A DNA stretch of 64,000 nt from Hominenteromicrobium sp900549945 (GTDB taxonomy: Bacteria; Bacillota; Clostridia; Oscillospirales; Acutalibacteraceae), in contig CABRNK010000001.1 in NCBI GenBank assembly GCA_902472305.1, positions 62,001 through 126,000 of the forward strand, written 5' to 3'. Under the pieces are notes generated by a model. That model had not been told where the DNA came from, made no database searches, and worked only from the letters and a program-made list of their open reading frames with translations. How positions within the stretch are numbered: the stretch's first letter is position 1; the number at the start of each line of letters is the position of its first letter. Positions 16,915 to 25,345 of the stretch are shown piece by piece. The translations under genes and the position numbers were made by a program.

Positions 16915-17691
16915 TTGTTTAACGAAGAAAAAATCATTGCGAAATGGGCCGCTGACATGTATGATGCGAACGAAACAGATACGGCCGATGTGGACTTTGC
17001 GCTGTCGATCGTTGGCGATGCACCGAAAAGGATTCTGGAAGTCGCGTGCGGAAGCGGGCGCATCCTTGTGCCGCTGGCAAAGGCGGGGCATGATGCCGCG
17101 GGTCTGGATATAGACGCGGATATGCTGGATAAGATTTCGCCGAAGGCGGCCGGCCTGCAGAATATCCGCTGGCGGCGCTCCGATGTTATCAGGGACGATT
17201 GGGGTACAGGCTACGAGGTCGTCCTGCTGGCAGCCAATTTTCTGTTTAACATTGTCACCGACATGGATTACGGCCGGGCGCAGGCATGCGTCATACGCAA
17301 AGCGGCTGATGCGCTTGTTCCCGGCGGGCATCTTTACATCGATTACGGCTACACCCTTCATCCCGAGAATTGGTTTGACACACCCGGAGAGACGGTGATC
17401 TGGCAGGGGACGGACAGCAGAGGCAATACGGGGAAAATGGCCCTGCACTCGAGCACGTTCGACAGTAAAACACAGCTCGTCCGCTTCAGGCGATGCTTTG
17501 AGTTGACCCTTGCCGACGGCACAAAAATCAGGCAGGAGCTGCCATGTGTCCGCCACTTTGCGACATTCGGGCAGATCCGCGGCTGGCTGGAGGCCGCCGG
17601 TTTCGCTCTCGAAGCGGTATACGGCGATTACGAGTGGAATCCCGTAAGCGAGAGGACGAACAGACTGATCCTTTGGGCGAGAAAGAAATAA
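16915..17691 (+). CDS. Class I SAM-dependent methyltransferase
   Basis: 258-residue methyltransferase. The SAM-binding motif I is ILEVACGSGRILVPLAKAG, followed by motif II with an acidic residue (GLDIDADML). The post-motif region is VVLLAANFLFNIV and the C-terminal sheet ends in TNRLILWARK. The target (small molecule or protein) cannot be told. The start is taken as TTG at 16915 because AGGAGG lies 7 bp upstream and the protein then begins FNEEKIIAKW, as relatives do. An in-frame ATG at 16876 has a ribosome site only 3 bp away. GC content is visibly lower and codon choice more relaxed than in neighbours, which suggests recent acquisition. Confidence 0.8.
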   Translation: MFNEEKIIAKWAADMYDANETDTADVDFALSIVGDAPKRILEVACGSGRILVPLAKAGHDAAGLDIDADMLDKISPKAAGLQNIRWRRSDVIRDDWGTGYEVVLLAANFLFNIVTDMDYGRAQACVIRKAADALVPGGHLYIDYGYTLHPENWFDTPGETVIWQGTDSRGNTGKMALHSSTFDSKTQLVRFRRCFELTLADGTKIRQELPCVRHFATFGQIRGWLEAAGFALEAVYGDYEWNPVSERTNRLILWARKK

Positions 17692-17710
17692 CCCCGAGCC
17701 TCAAGCGGGG
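17692..17710 (+). terminator. Weak hairpin after the methyltransferase
   Basis: CCCCG / CGGGG stem immediately after the stop codon, followed by ATTT only. The stem is short, so read-through into manA is likely. Confidence 0.4.
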
Positions 17711-17828
17711 ATTTCCAAAAGGGCGGCGAATGACTGCATAGGAAATATACGGCGGCGGAAATCCAAGCAGAATAAAGTGTTTTTTAAATAGATCTCGATA
17801 AAGACTACATTGCAAAGGAGCAAGCAAC

Positions 17829-18788
17829 ATGAAAATCGAAAAACTGACACCGGCATTCAAGGATTACCTCTGGGGCGGTACGAAGCTGCGCGATGTGTAC
17901 GGCAAAAACTGCGATTACGAGAAGGTTGCTGAAAGCTGGGAGCTTTCAACCCACCCGGCGGGCCAGAGTGTCCTTTCGGGCGGCGAGTTCGATGGCCTCA
18001 CCTTCGGCGATTACGTCGAAAAGGCCGGCCGCGGCGTACTTGGCACGAACTGCGCGCGCTTCAAGGAATTCCCGGTGCTCATCAAGTTCATCGACGCGAA
18101 GGACCCGCTTTCCGTGCAGGTGCACCCGAGCGACGAATATGCGCTGCGCGTGGAGGGCGAATACGGCAAGACCGAGATGTGGTACGTCGTGGACTGCGAC
18201 CCCGGCGCCTCGCTCTACTTCGGCGTAAACCGCGCGATCACGAAGGACGAGTTCAGAAAGCGCATCGAGGAGAACACGCTGACCGACGTGCTCTATAAGG
18301 CCGACGTGAAAAAGGGCGACGTGTTCTTTATCCAGTCCGGCACGATCCACGCGATCGGCGCGGGCATCCTGATCTGCGAGATCCAGCAGAATTCGAACAC
18401 GACGTACCGCGTGTACGATTACGGCCGCCGCGGCGCGGACGGCAAGCTGCGCGAGCTGCACATCGACAAGGCGATCGACGTTTCGACACTGACGCCGAGC
18501 GACACGGCCGACAAGCAGAGCGCGCCCGAAAAGATCCCGGGCGGCGTAAAAACGGCGCTCGCCTCCTGCGAATACTTCACGACCGAAAAGTACGAGATCG
18601 ACGGCGCGGTGGAGATCGACGTGGACGGCAGCTCCTTCGCCTCGCTCGTCGTGACCGAGGGTGCGGGCACGGTGACGGGTGCGGAAAACGCAGTCGGCTT
18701 CAAGGCGGCGGACAGCCTGTTCGTCCCGGCCGGCGCGGGCAAGGTGACGGTCAGCGGCAAATGCACGATCGTAAAAACGACGGTTTAA
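17829..18788 (+). CDS. manA: Mannose-6-phosphate isomerase, class I
   Basis: 319-residue cupin-type isomerase interconverting mannose-6-phosphate and fructose-6-phosphate. The zinc site residues are visible in VQVHPSDEYAL (Gln and His) and in the Glu of EYGKTEMWYV. The second His lies in FIQSGTIHAIGAG. The length matches the short Firmicute ManA type. ATG at 17829 has AAGGAG 8 bp upstream. A PfkB sugar kinase follows after about 50 bp and then the nucleoside salvage genes, with no terminator until 25846. A long shared transcript is possible. I found no clear promoter in the 137-bp gap upstream. Confidence 0.95.
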   Translation: MKIEKLTPAFKDYLWGGTKLRDVYGKNCDYEKVAESWELSTHPAGQSVLSGGEFDGLTFGDYVEKAGRGVLGTNCARFKEFPVLIKFIDAKDPLSVQVHPSDEYALRVEGEYGKTEMWYVVDCDPGASLYFGVNRAITKDEFRKRIEENTLTDVLYKADVKKGDVFFIQSGTIHAIGAGILICEIQQNSNTTYRVYDYGRRGADGKLRELHIDKAIDVSTLTPSDTADKQSAPEKIPGGVKTALASCEYFTTEKYEIDGAVEIDVDGSSFASLVVTEGAGTVTGAENAVGFKAADSLFVPAGAGKVTVSGKCTIVKTTV

Positions 18789-18851
18789 TCCGGTGGAGCG
18801 CGCGGGGGTTTGGGCCGCCGCGCGGAAAGGACGAAGCGATGAAAATGGATT

Positions 18852-19826
18852 TTGTGGATGAAGCGGCGCTTGCGGCGGAGGAAACGCCGGCTCGTGCTTG
18901 TCGGCGAGCCGATGGGTCTCTTTATGGCAGAGGCGCCCGGCGAGCTGGAGGACGTCGAGCACTTCACGGCGGCGGTCGCCGGCGCGGAGTACAACGTGGC
19001 GGTCGGCCTTTCGCGGCTCGGCCATACGGCGCTCTACTGCACGCGCCTCGGCGACGACCCGATCGGCCGCCGCATTTTGAAGAGCATGGCGGCAAACGGC
19101 GTCGCGGCCGACCTCGTGACGGTGACGGATACGGCTCCGACCGGCTTCATGATGAAGGGCAGCACCGCGGTCGGCGACCCGAAGATCGCGTATTTCCGCC
19201 GCGGCAGCGCGGCCTCGCAGATCTCGACGCACGACATCGACAAGCTAGACCTGTTCGGATGCGACTTTCTGCACGTGACCGGCATTTTCCCTGCGGTGTC
19301 GAAATCGGCGCTCGAGGCCGTAAAGCGGCTGATGGCGCGCGCCAAGGCGCTCGATATGTTCGTATCGTTCGACCCGAATCTGCGCCCGCAGCTCTGGGGG
19401 GACGAAAAGGAGATGGTGCGCACGCTGAACGCGCTCGCCGCCGAGGCAGACCTTGTGCTGCCCGGCATCCATGAGGGAAAGATCCTCACAAAGAAAGAGA
19501 CGGCTGCGGAAATCGCCGCGTTCTACCATGACCGCGGCGTAGACAGCGTGATCGTGAAGCTCGGTGCGGACGGCGCGTACTGGTCTACGGGCGGTGAGAG
19601 CGGCACGGTGCCGGCGTTCCCGGTCAAAAGGATTGTCGACACGGTCGGCGCGGGCGACGGCTTTGCGGCCGGCGTGCTCTCGGCGGTGGCCGAGGGGCTT
19701 TCGCTCAGCGAGGCGGCGCGCCGCGGCACGGTGATCGGCTCGATCCAGATCACGCACCGAGGCGACAACGAGGGCCTGCCGACGCGCGAAGATTTGGACG
19801 CGGCGGTGCGGGCCGGCATCGTTTAA
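18852..19826 (+). CDS. kdgK: PfkB-family kinase, probably 2-keto-3-deoxygluconate kinase; 5' end possibly frameshifted
   Basis: Ribokinase-fold sugar kinase whose core begins at LVLVGEPMGLFMA, typical of clostridial KDG kinases. It has the GG/NVAVGLSRLG substrate motif, FDPNLRPQLW and the catalytic DTVGAGDGFAAGVL. The 5' end is odd. The only ATG with a good ribosome site (18839, after GAAAGGACG) is in another frame and reads MKMDFVDEAALAAEET before drifting out. One extra base near 18886-18891 would join that N-terminus to RLVLVGEPMG. Alternatives in frame are TTG 18852 and GTG 18894, the latter with GGAGG 12 bp upstream. The coordinates use the longer in-frame start. Substrate is inferred from family resemblance. 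Confidence 0.75.
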   Translation: MWMKRRLRRRKRRLVLVGEPMGLFMAEAPGELEDVEHFTAAVAGAEYNVAVGLSRLGHTALYCTRLGDDPIGRRILKSMAANGVAADLVTVTDTAPTGFMMKGSTAVGDPKIAYFRRGSAASQISTHDIDKLDLFGCDFLHVTGIFPAVSKSALEAVKRLMARAKALDMFVSFDPNLRPQLWGDEKEMVRTLNALAAEADLVLPGIHEGKILTKKETAAEIAAFYHDRGVDSVIVKLGADGAYWSTGGESGTVPAFPVKRIVDTVGAGDGFAAGVLSAVAEGLSLSEAARRGTVIGSIQITHRGDNEGLPTREDLDAAVRAGIV

Positions 19827-19847
19827 AACAGGATAAGGAGAAGCATC

Positions 19848-20993
19848 ATGCGGGCAAAACGCGTATATTTAATTGTACTCGACAGCGTCGGCATCGGGGA
19901 GATGCCGGACGCGGCGCGCTTCGGCGACGCGGGCAGCAACACGCTTTTGAGCTGTTCGAAAAGCCCGCGCTTTGCGCTGCCAAACCTCGGCGCGCTCGGG
20001 CTTTTCAACATAGACGGCGTGGCGTGCGGAAAAAGGACGGACACGCCGTCCGCCGCATTTGCGCGGCTCTCGGAGAAATCGAACGGCAAGGATACGACGG
20101 TCGGCCACTGGGAGATCGCGGGCGTCGTCAGCGAGCAGCCGCTGCCCACGTTCCCGCAGGGCTTCCCGGCCGCGTTCCTCGAGCGCTTTTCGGCGGCTGT
20201 GGGCCGCGGCGTGCTGTGCAACCGCCCGTATTCGGGCACGGCGGTGATCGCGGACTACGGCGAAGAGCACATGAAAACGGGGAAGCTGATCGTATACACC
20301 TCGGCGGACAGCGTGTTCCAGATCGCGGCGCATGAGGACGTCGTGCCGCTCTCCGAGCTCTATGAGATCTGCGCGGCGGCGCGGGCGATGCTCACGGGCG
20401 GGCTCGCGGTCGGCCGCGTGATCGCAAGGCCGTTCACGGGCGCGCCGGGGCGCTTCACGCGCACGGCAAACCGGCACGACTACGCGCTGCCGCCGCCCGG
20501 CGAAACGGTGCTCGACCGGCTGAAGGCCGCCGGGAAAACGGTATATTCGATCGGCAAGATCGCCGATATTTTTGACGGGCGCGGCATCACGAAGGCCGTG
20601 CGCACAAAAAACAACGCCGACGGCGTCGACGCGCTGCTGCGCGCGATGGCGGAGGACTTCACGGGCCTGTGCTTCGTGAACCTCGTCGATTTTGACATGC
20701 TCTACGGCCACCGCAACGATGTGGACGGCTACGCGGCGGCGCTCTCGTATTTCGACATGCGCCTGCCGGAGATCATCGGCGCGCTTGCTCCCGACGACGT
20801 GCTGATGATCACGGCCGACCACGGCTGCGACCCCGGTACGCCCTCGACCGACCACTCGCGCGAGTACATTCCGTTTTTAGCGCTCGGCGCGGGCGTTGCG
20901 CCGGGCAATCTGGGCACGCTCTGCGGCTTCGACCGCATCGGCCGCGCGGTGGAGCGGCTTCTTTGCGATGGAATGGAGCGCTTTGCGCTCTGA
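19848..20993 (+). CDS. deoB: Phosphopentomutase
   Basis: 381-residue alkaline-phosphatase-fold mutase converting ribose-1-phosphate or deoxyribose-1-phosphate to the 5-phosphate. This links nucleoside phosphorolysis to DeoC and the pentose phosphate pathway. Metal-binding motifs are LDSVGIGEMPDA at the N-terminus and ITADHGCDPGTPSTDHSREY near the C-terminus. DTTVGHWEIAG contains the phosphorylated Thr region. The insert cap domain is of normal size. ATG at 19848 has AAGGAG 6 bp upstream; the gene starts 21 bp after the PfkB gene. Confidence 0.97.
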   Translation: MRAKRVYLIVLDSVGIGEMPDAARFGDAGSNTLLSCSKSPRFALPNLGALGLFNIDGVACGKRTDTPSAAFARLSEKSNGKDTTVGHWEIAGVVSEQPLPTFPQGFPAAFLERFSAAVGRGVLCNRPYSGTAVIADYGEEHMKTGKLIVYTSADSVFQIAAHEDVVPLSELYEICAAARAMLTGGLAVGRVIARPFTGAPGRFTRTANRHDYALPPPGETVLDRLKAAGKTVYSIGKIADIFDGRGITKAVRTKNNADGVDALLRAMAEDFTGLCFVNLVDFDMLYGHRNDVDGYAAALSYFDMRLPEIIGALAPDDVLMITADHGCDPGTPSTDHSREYIPFLALGAGVAPGNLGTLCGFDRIGRAVERLLCDGMERFAL

Positions 20994-21038
20994 CTTTTGG
21001 GAAAATTTTCCGGCATGACCGGACAGGGGAATGAGGAT

Positions 21039-21488
21039 ATGGCGGGCATCGAAAAAACAGTACTCACGAATATGTGCATGGTCACAGACGGCGCGGGGAA
21101 CGTCCTCGTGCAGGACCGCGCCGATAAAAACTGGCCGGGAATCGTCTTTCCCGGCGGGCATGTGGAGCCGGGCGAGCCGTTCACGGCCGCGGTGATCCGC
21201 GAGGTCTATGAGGAAACGGGCGTCACGGTGGAAAACCCGCGCCTGTGCGGCGTGAAGCAGTTCCCGCTCGAAGACGGCACGCGCTATGTCGTGCTGCTCT
21301 ATAAGGCGGACCGCTTTTCCGGCGCCGTACGCTCCTCCGCGGAGGGCGAGGCGCGCTGGGCGCCGCTCGCATCGCTCAAGACGTGCAGACTCGCCGAGAG
21401 CTTCGACGCGATGCTCCGCGTATTTCTCGACGACGGGTTCGGCGAGGTCTGCTGGGATGCGGAGACAGCGGGCTGGAAGTTTCTGTAG
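21039..21488 (+). CDS. Nudix hydrolase, MutT/8-oxo-dGTP-type
   Basis: 149-residue nucleotide diphosphatase. The Nudix box is complete: GGHVEPGEPFTAAVIREVYEETGV, spanning the GX5EX7REUXEEXGU pattern. The upstream sheet TNMCMVTDGAGNVLVQDR and following ARWAPLASLKTCRL are typical of the clostridial MutT/8-oxo-dGTP group. ATG at 21039 was chosen because AGGGGA lies 8 bp upstream; ATG 21015 is a weaker option. It sits between deoB and deoD in the nucleoside salvage run, which fits a nucleotide clean-up role. The exact substrate is not determined. Confidence 0.88.
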   Translation: MAGIEKTVLTNMCMVTDGAGNVLVQDRADKNWPGIVFPGGHVEPGEPFTAAVIREVYEETGVTVENPRLCGVKQFPLEDGTRYVVLLYKADRFSGAVRSSAEGEARWAPLASLKTCRLAESFDAMLRVFLDDGFGEVCWDAETAGWKFL

Positions 21489-21515
21489 GAAAAACGGCAA
21501 AAGGGAGGAAAAACA

Positions 21516-21944
21516 ATGGCGGGGTGGAGCCGGGAGGCGGAGGCGCTCTTGCGGGAGCGCTTCGGAAGGGACAATATCCTCGCGCTTGCAACAGTAGAAA
21601 ACGGCAGGCCGCAGGTGCGCTATGTGAACGCCTATTATGAAAACGGCGCGTTTTACGCGATCACCCACGGCCTTTCCAACAAAATGCGGCAGCTTCGGGA
21701 GAACCCGGAGGCGGCGCTGGCCGGCGAGTGGTTCACGGCGCACGGCCGGGGCGAGGACCTCGGCTATTTCGGCAGGGCGGAGAATGCCGAGCTCGCCGCA
21801 AGGCTGCGCACGGCGTTCGCCGCGTGGATCGACAACGGGCACAACGATTTCAGCGATGAGAACACCCGTATCCTGCGCATCCGTTTGACGGACGGCGTGC
21901 TGTTTTCGCACGGCACGCGTTACGACCTTGATTTCGGCGCGTAG
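21516..21944 (+). CDS. Pyridoxamine 5'-phosphate oxidase-family (split-barrel flavin) protein
   Basis: 142-residue protein with the FMN-binding split barrel of the PNPOx-like superfamily: NILALATVENGRPQVRYVNAYYENGAFYAIT is the first sheet, followed by NKMRQLRENPEAALAGEW. Members of this small group in anaerobes are often general-stress or flavin reductase-like proteins, so true pyridoxine metabolism is unlikely. AAAGGGAGG is 9 bp before ATG 21516. After the TAG stop the same frame continues for 20 codons (to 22007) with protein-like composition; this is noted separately. Confidence 0.82.
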   Translation: MAGWSREAEALLRERFGRDNILALATVENGRPQVRYVNAYYENGAFYAITHGLSNKMRQLRENPEAALAGEWFTAHGRGEDLGYFGRAENAELAARLRTAFAAWIDNGHNDFSDENTRILRIRLTDGVLFSHGTRYDLDFGA

Positions 21945-22031
21945 CATCGAAATACCGACGGCGACGATCTCGTCATGCTGACGGTCGTTGTCGAGCACAG
22001 AGAGTAATTTTTTGAAAGGGGACTTTAAACC

Positions 22032-22730
22032 ATGACACCGCACAACAACGCAAAAAAGGGTGACATCGCGAAAACCGTTCTGATGCCCGGCGACCCGCTC
22101 CGCGCGAAATTCATTGCGGAGACGTACCTCGAAAACCCGGTGTGCTTCAACACCGTGCGGGGGATGCTCGGCTATACCGGCACGTTCGAGGGGCGGCCCG
22201 TCTCGGTGATGGGCAGCGGCATGGGCATGCCGTCCATCGGCATATACAGCTATGAGCTGTATAACTTTTACGGCGTTGAGGCGATCATCCGCATCGGCTC
22301 GGCGGGCGGCATCGCGGACGGCGTGAAGCTGCGCGACGTCGTGATCGGCATGGGCGCCTGCACTGATTCCAACTACGCCGCGCAGTACCGCCTGCCCGGC
22401 ACCTTCGCGCCGACGGCGGATTTCGGCCTGCTTGAAAGAGCGGTTTCCCTCACGCGCGAGCGGAACGTCCCGCACCGCGTCGGCAACCTGCTCTCGAGCG
22501 ACCTGTTCTACGGCGACTACGCGGACAGCCTTAAGGACTGGAAGAAGATGGGCGTGCTCGCGGTTGAAATGGAAGCGGCGGCGCTCTACATGAACGCGGC
22601 GCGCTGCGGCAAAAAGGCGCTCGCTATAGCGACCGTTTCCGACCTGCCGCTGACCGGCGAGGGCACGACGGCCGAGGAGCGCCAGACGACGTTCACGCAG
22701 ATGATGGAGATCGCGCTGCGGCTGGCGTGA
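22032..22730 (+). CDS. deoD: Purine nucleoside phosphorylase (DeoD type)
   Basis: 232-residue phosphorylase releasing purine bases and (deoxy)ribose-1-phosphate. The DeoD signature is visible from GSGMGMPSIGIYSYELY through IIRIGSAGG. VEMEAAALYMNA holds the ribose-binding Glu, and TVSDLPLTGEGTT holds the base-contacting Asp. The N-terminal MTPHNNAKKGDIAKTVLMPGDPLRA is typical of hexameric PNPs. Length is normal. AAAGGGGA precedes the ATG. It is followed by a fragment of an acetyltransferase gene and then deoC. Confidence 0.97.
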   Translation: MTPHNNAKKGDIAKTVLMPGDPLRAKFIAETYLENPVCFNTVRGMLGYTGTFEGRPVSVMGSGMGMPSIGIYSYELYNFYGVEAIIRIGSAGGIADGVKLRDVVIGMGACTDSNYAAQYRLPGTFAPTADFGLLERAVSLTRERNVPHRVGNLLSSDLFYGDYADSLKDWKKMGVLAVEMEAAALYMNAARCGKKALAIATVSDLPLTGEGTTAEERQTTFTQMMEIALRLA

Positions 22731-22732
22731 GC

Positions 22733-22873
22733 GCGGGCGGCGAAAAGGACATTGCGGTATATCTGATCGCCAATGAAAATGCAGTTCCGTTCTATGAGAA
22801 GCTCGGCATGAAAAAGGCAGAGGACGTCATGCAGTACAACCATATTGAATGGACAGCGTTTACAGTGCAGTGA
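22733..22873 (+). pseudogene. Remnant of a GNAT acetyltransferase (C-terminal piece)
   Basis: The stretch between deoD and deoC has no start codon, but frame 2 reads KDIAVYLIANENAVPFYEK followed by LGMKK and ends HIEWTAFTVQ before TGA at 22871. The motif NENAVPFYEKLGMKK is the classic C-terminal beta6-beta7 region of GNAT acetyltransferases. About 46 codons survive; the acetyl-CoA binding part is missing. It is thus a decayed or deleted gene whose 3' end now fills the deoD-deoC gap and contains the region just upstream of the deoC ribosome site. Confidence 0.78.
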
Positions 22874-22902
22874 AATACAGACCGAAAGGAAACGGTGAAG
22901 CC

Positions 22903-23568
22903 ATGACAGAAAAGGAAATCCTCAGCCATGTCGACCACACGCTGCTCGGCGTGGCGGCGACGTGGGACGAGATCCGCGATGTCGTCGACGACGGCATCCG
23001 GTTTGAAACGGCGAGCGTCTGCATTCCGCCGCGCTTTGTGCAGGCGGCCGCGGCGCATGCGGCGGGGCGCGTGAAGATCTGCACCGTCATCGGGTTCCCG
23101 AACGGGTACAATACGACGGCGGCGAAGGTGTTTGAGGCGAAGGACGCCGTCGAAAACGGCGCGGACGAGATCGATATGGTGATCCCGGTCGGCGCGGTGA
23201 AGGCCGGCGCGTATGCGGCGGTCGAGGCGGAGATCCGCGCGGTGAAGGACGCGTGCGGCGAAAAAGCGCTCAAGGTCATCGTCGAGACATGTCTGCTCGC
23301 CGACGGCGAAAAGCGCCGCCTGTGCGCGGTCGTTGCCGCTGCGGGCGCCGACTACATCAAGACCTCGACGGGCTTTCAGGCGGGCGGCGCGACGTTCGAG
23401 GATGTGGCGCTGATGCGCGAGGCCTCGCCGGACACACTGAAAATCAAGGCGGCGGGCGGCATTTCGTCGTTTGCGGACGCGGAGCGCTTTTTGGCGCTCG
23501 GCGCGGACAGGCTCGGCACCTCCCGCCTCGTGAAGATCCTGAAAAATGAGGCGCAGCATGGCTATTGA
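22903..23568 (+). CDS. deoC: Deoxyribose-phosphate aldolase
   Basis: 221-residue class I aldolase splitting 2-deoxyribose-5-phosphate into glyceraldehyde-3-phosphate and acetaldehyde. The Schiff-base lysine lies in ADYIKTSTGF and the catalytic Asp in IDMVIPVGA; the phosphate site is AAGGISSFADA. ATG at 22903 was taken because relatives begin near MTEKEILSHVDHTLL and GAAAGGAAACGG lies upstream. An in-frame ATG at 22849 would add 18 residues read from the GNAT remnant. The 3' end overlaps cdd by 11 bp. Confidence 0.96.
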   Translation: MTEKEILSHVDHTLLGVAATWDEIRDVVDDGIRFETASVCIPPRFVQAAAAHAAGRVKICTVIGFPNGYNTTAAKVFEAKDAVENGADEIDMVIPVGAVKAGAYAAVEAEIRAVKDACGEKALKVIVETCLLADGEKRRLCAVVAAAGADYIKTSTGFQAGGATFEDVALMREASPDTLKIKAAGGISSFADAERFLALGADRLGTSRLVKILKNEAQHGY

Positions 23569-23986
23569 GTGGAGCGGGGAGACCGCGCGGCGGCTCGCGG
23601 CGCTGGCCATCGAGGCGCGGGAAACCGCGTACTGCCCGTATTCGGGCTTTGCGGTCGGCGCGGCGCTGCTCGCGGAAAGCGGGGAAATCTACACCGGCGG
23701 CAACATCGAAAACGCCGCGTATACGCCCTCGAACTGCGCCGAGCGTACGGCGTTCTTCAAGGCCGTTTCCGCGGGTGAGCGGAAATTTACCGCAATCGCC
23801 GTGGCGGGCGGCAAAGCCGGGGGACCTCCCGCGTCGTTCTGCGCACCGTGCGGCGTGTGCCGGCAGGTCATGCGCGAATTCTGCGCCGACGATTTTAAAA
23901 TCATACTCGCAAAGGCGGGCGGCATGGAGCTGTACACACTCGCGGCGCTTCTGCCCGAGAGCTTCTCGCCCGACGACCTGCGCTGA
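23558..23986 (+). CDS. cdd: Cytidine deaminase
   Basis: 142-residue homotetrameric-type cytidine/deoxycytidine deaminase producing uridine for the downstream pyrimidine phosphorylase. The zinc and proton-shuttle motif NIENAAYTPSNCAERTA and the second ligand pair PCGVCRQV are complete. The N-terminal AYCPYSGFAVGAAL is typical. ATG at 23558 overlaps the end of deoC by 11 bp, indicating coupling; ATG 23546 is an alternative. pdp starts 16 bp after the stop codon. Confidence 0.95.
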   Translation: MAIEWSGETARRLAALAIEARETAYCPYSGFAVGAALLAESGEIYTGGNIENAAYTPSNCAERTAFFKAVSAGERKFTAIAVAGGKAGGPPASFCAPCGVCRQVMREFCADDFKIILAKAGGMELYTLAALLPESFSPDDLR

Positions 23987-24002
23987 GAAAGGGGCGGTTT
24001 TT

Positions 24003-25322
24003 ATGCATATGGTGGACATCATCCGAAAAAAGCGGGACGGCGGCGCGCTGACGGATGGCGAGATCGATGCGGTCGTGCGCGGGTGTGCGGACGGCACGAT
24101 CCCGGACTATCAGCTTTCGGCGCTGATGATGGCGGTCTGCTTTCAGGGCATGACGGCGCGCGAGACGGCGCGGCTGACAAGCGCGATGGCGCATTCCGGC
24201 GACACGGTCGACCTCTCCGGCGTGGACGGCGTGACGGTCGACAAGCACTCGACGGGCGGCGTCGGCGATAAGACGAGCCTCGTGATCGTGCCGATCGCGG
24301 CGGCGTGCGGCGTGAAGGTCGCGAAGATGAGCGGCCGCGGGCTCGGGCACACGGGCGGCACCGTCGACAAGATGGAGAGCATCCCCGGCATGCGCACCGC
24401 GATCGGGCGGGAGGAATTCCTCGCCATCGTGAACCGCGTGGGTTGCGCCGTCATCGGGCAGTCCGGCAACCTCTGCCCGGCAGATAAAAAACTCTACGCG
24501 CTGCGCGACGTGACCGGCACGGTCGAGAGCATCCCGCTGATCGCCTCGTCGATCATGAGCAAAAAGCTCGCGGCGGGCAGTGACCGCATTCTGCTCGACG
24601 TCAAAACCGGCAGCGGCGCGTTTATGAAAACGCAGGCGGACGCCGAGGCGCTCGCCCGCGAGATGGTGGAGATCGGCGCGCAGGTCGGCCGCCGGACTGT
24701 CGCGCTTATCACCGATATGGACCGCCCGCTTGGGCGCGCCGTCGGCAACGCGCTCGAGATCATCGAGGTCTGCGACACGCTCTGCGGCCGCGGGCCGGCG
24801 GATCTGACCGCAATGTGCATGGAGCTCTCAGCGAATATGATCTATCTCGGCGAGCGGGCCGGGACAATCGAAAGAGCGCGGGAGATGGCGCAGGCCGCGG
24901 TCGAAAGCGGCGCGGCATTTCGCAAGCTGTGCGAAATGGTTGAGGCGCAGGGCGGCGACAGCGTATACCTGCGCGATACGCCGCGGTTTAGCCTGAGCCC
25001 GGTGCAGAGAGTGTTTAAGGCGGCGCAGAGCGGCTGGATCGTGCAGGCGGACGCCGAGAAAATCGGCCGCGCGAGCGTTCTGCTCGGCGCCGGGCGAGAG
25101 ACAAAGGACAGCGCGATCGATTTCGGCGCGGGCATCATGCTCCACAAGAATAAGGGCGACCGCGTGGAGGCGGGCGAGCCGCTCGCAACGCTCTATGCAG
25201 CCGATGCGGAAAGATGCGCGCAGGGTGAAGGAGCGCTGCACGCCGCCTTTGCATTCGGCGCGCAGCCGCCGCAGAAGAAGCCGCTTATTTTGAAACGGAT
25301 CGAGCAGGAAGAGGAAGGCTGA
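24003..25322 (+). CDS. pdp: Pyrimidine-nucleoside phosphorylase
   Basis: 439-residue phosphorylase for uridine and thymidine, family DeoA/Pdp. The signature GGVGDKTSL with KHSTGG before it binds phosphate. MSGRGLGHTGGTVDKMESIPG is the family pattern, and the C-terminal lobe ends in the barrel-sandwich hybrid domain (GIMLHKNKGDRVEAGEPLATLYA). ATG 24003 follows GAAAGGGG. The open frame extends upstream to 23565 only as an overlap with cdd in another frame. With deoB, deoC, deoD and cdd it completes a salvage route for purine and pyrimidine nucleosides. Confidence 0.96.
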   Translation: MHMVDIIRKKRDGGALTDGEIDAVVRGCADGTIPDYQLSALMMAVCFQGMTARETARLTSAMAHSGDTVDLSGVDGVTVDKHSTGGVGDKTSLVIVPIAAACGVKVAKMSGRGLGHTGGTVDKMESIPGMRTAIGREEFLAIVNRVGCAVIGQSGNLCPADKKLYALRDVTGTVESIPLIASSIMSKKLAAGSDRILLDVKTGSGAFMKTQADAEALAREMVEIGAQVGRRTVALITDMDRPLGRAVGNALEIIEVCDTLCGRGPADLTAMCMELSANMIYLGERAGTIERAREMAQAAVESGAAFRKLCEMVEAQGGDSVYLRDTPRFSLSPVQRVFKAAQSGWIVQADAEKIGRASVLLGAGRETKDSAIDFGAGIMLHKNKGDRVEAGEPLATLYAADAERCAQGEGALHAAFAFGAQPPQKKPLILKRIEQEEEG

Positions 25323-25345
25323 GGGAAGGGAGGCCGCAGAATCCA

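Noticed and set aside
23565..24002. Long N-terminal extension of pdp (frame open from 23565)
   Set aside because: It overlaps cdd in another frame and lacks family similarity; ATG 24003 has a good ribosome site and gives the normal Pdp length.
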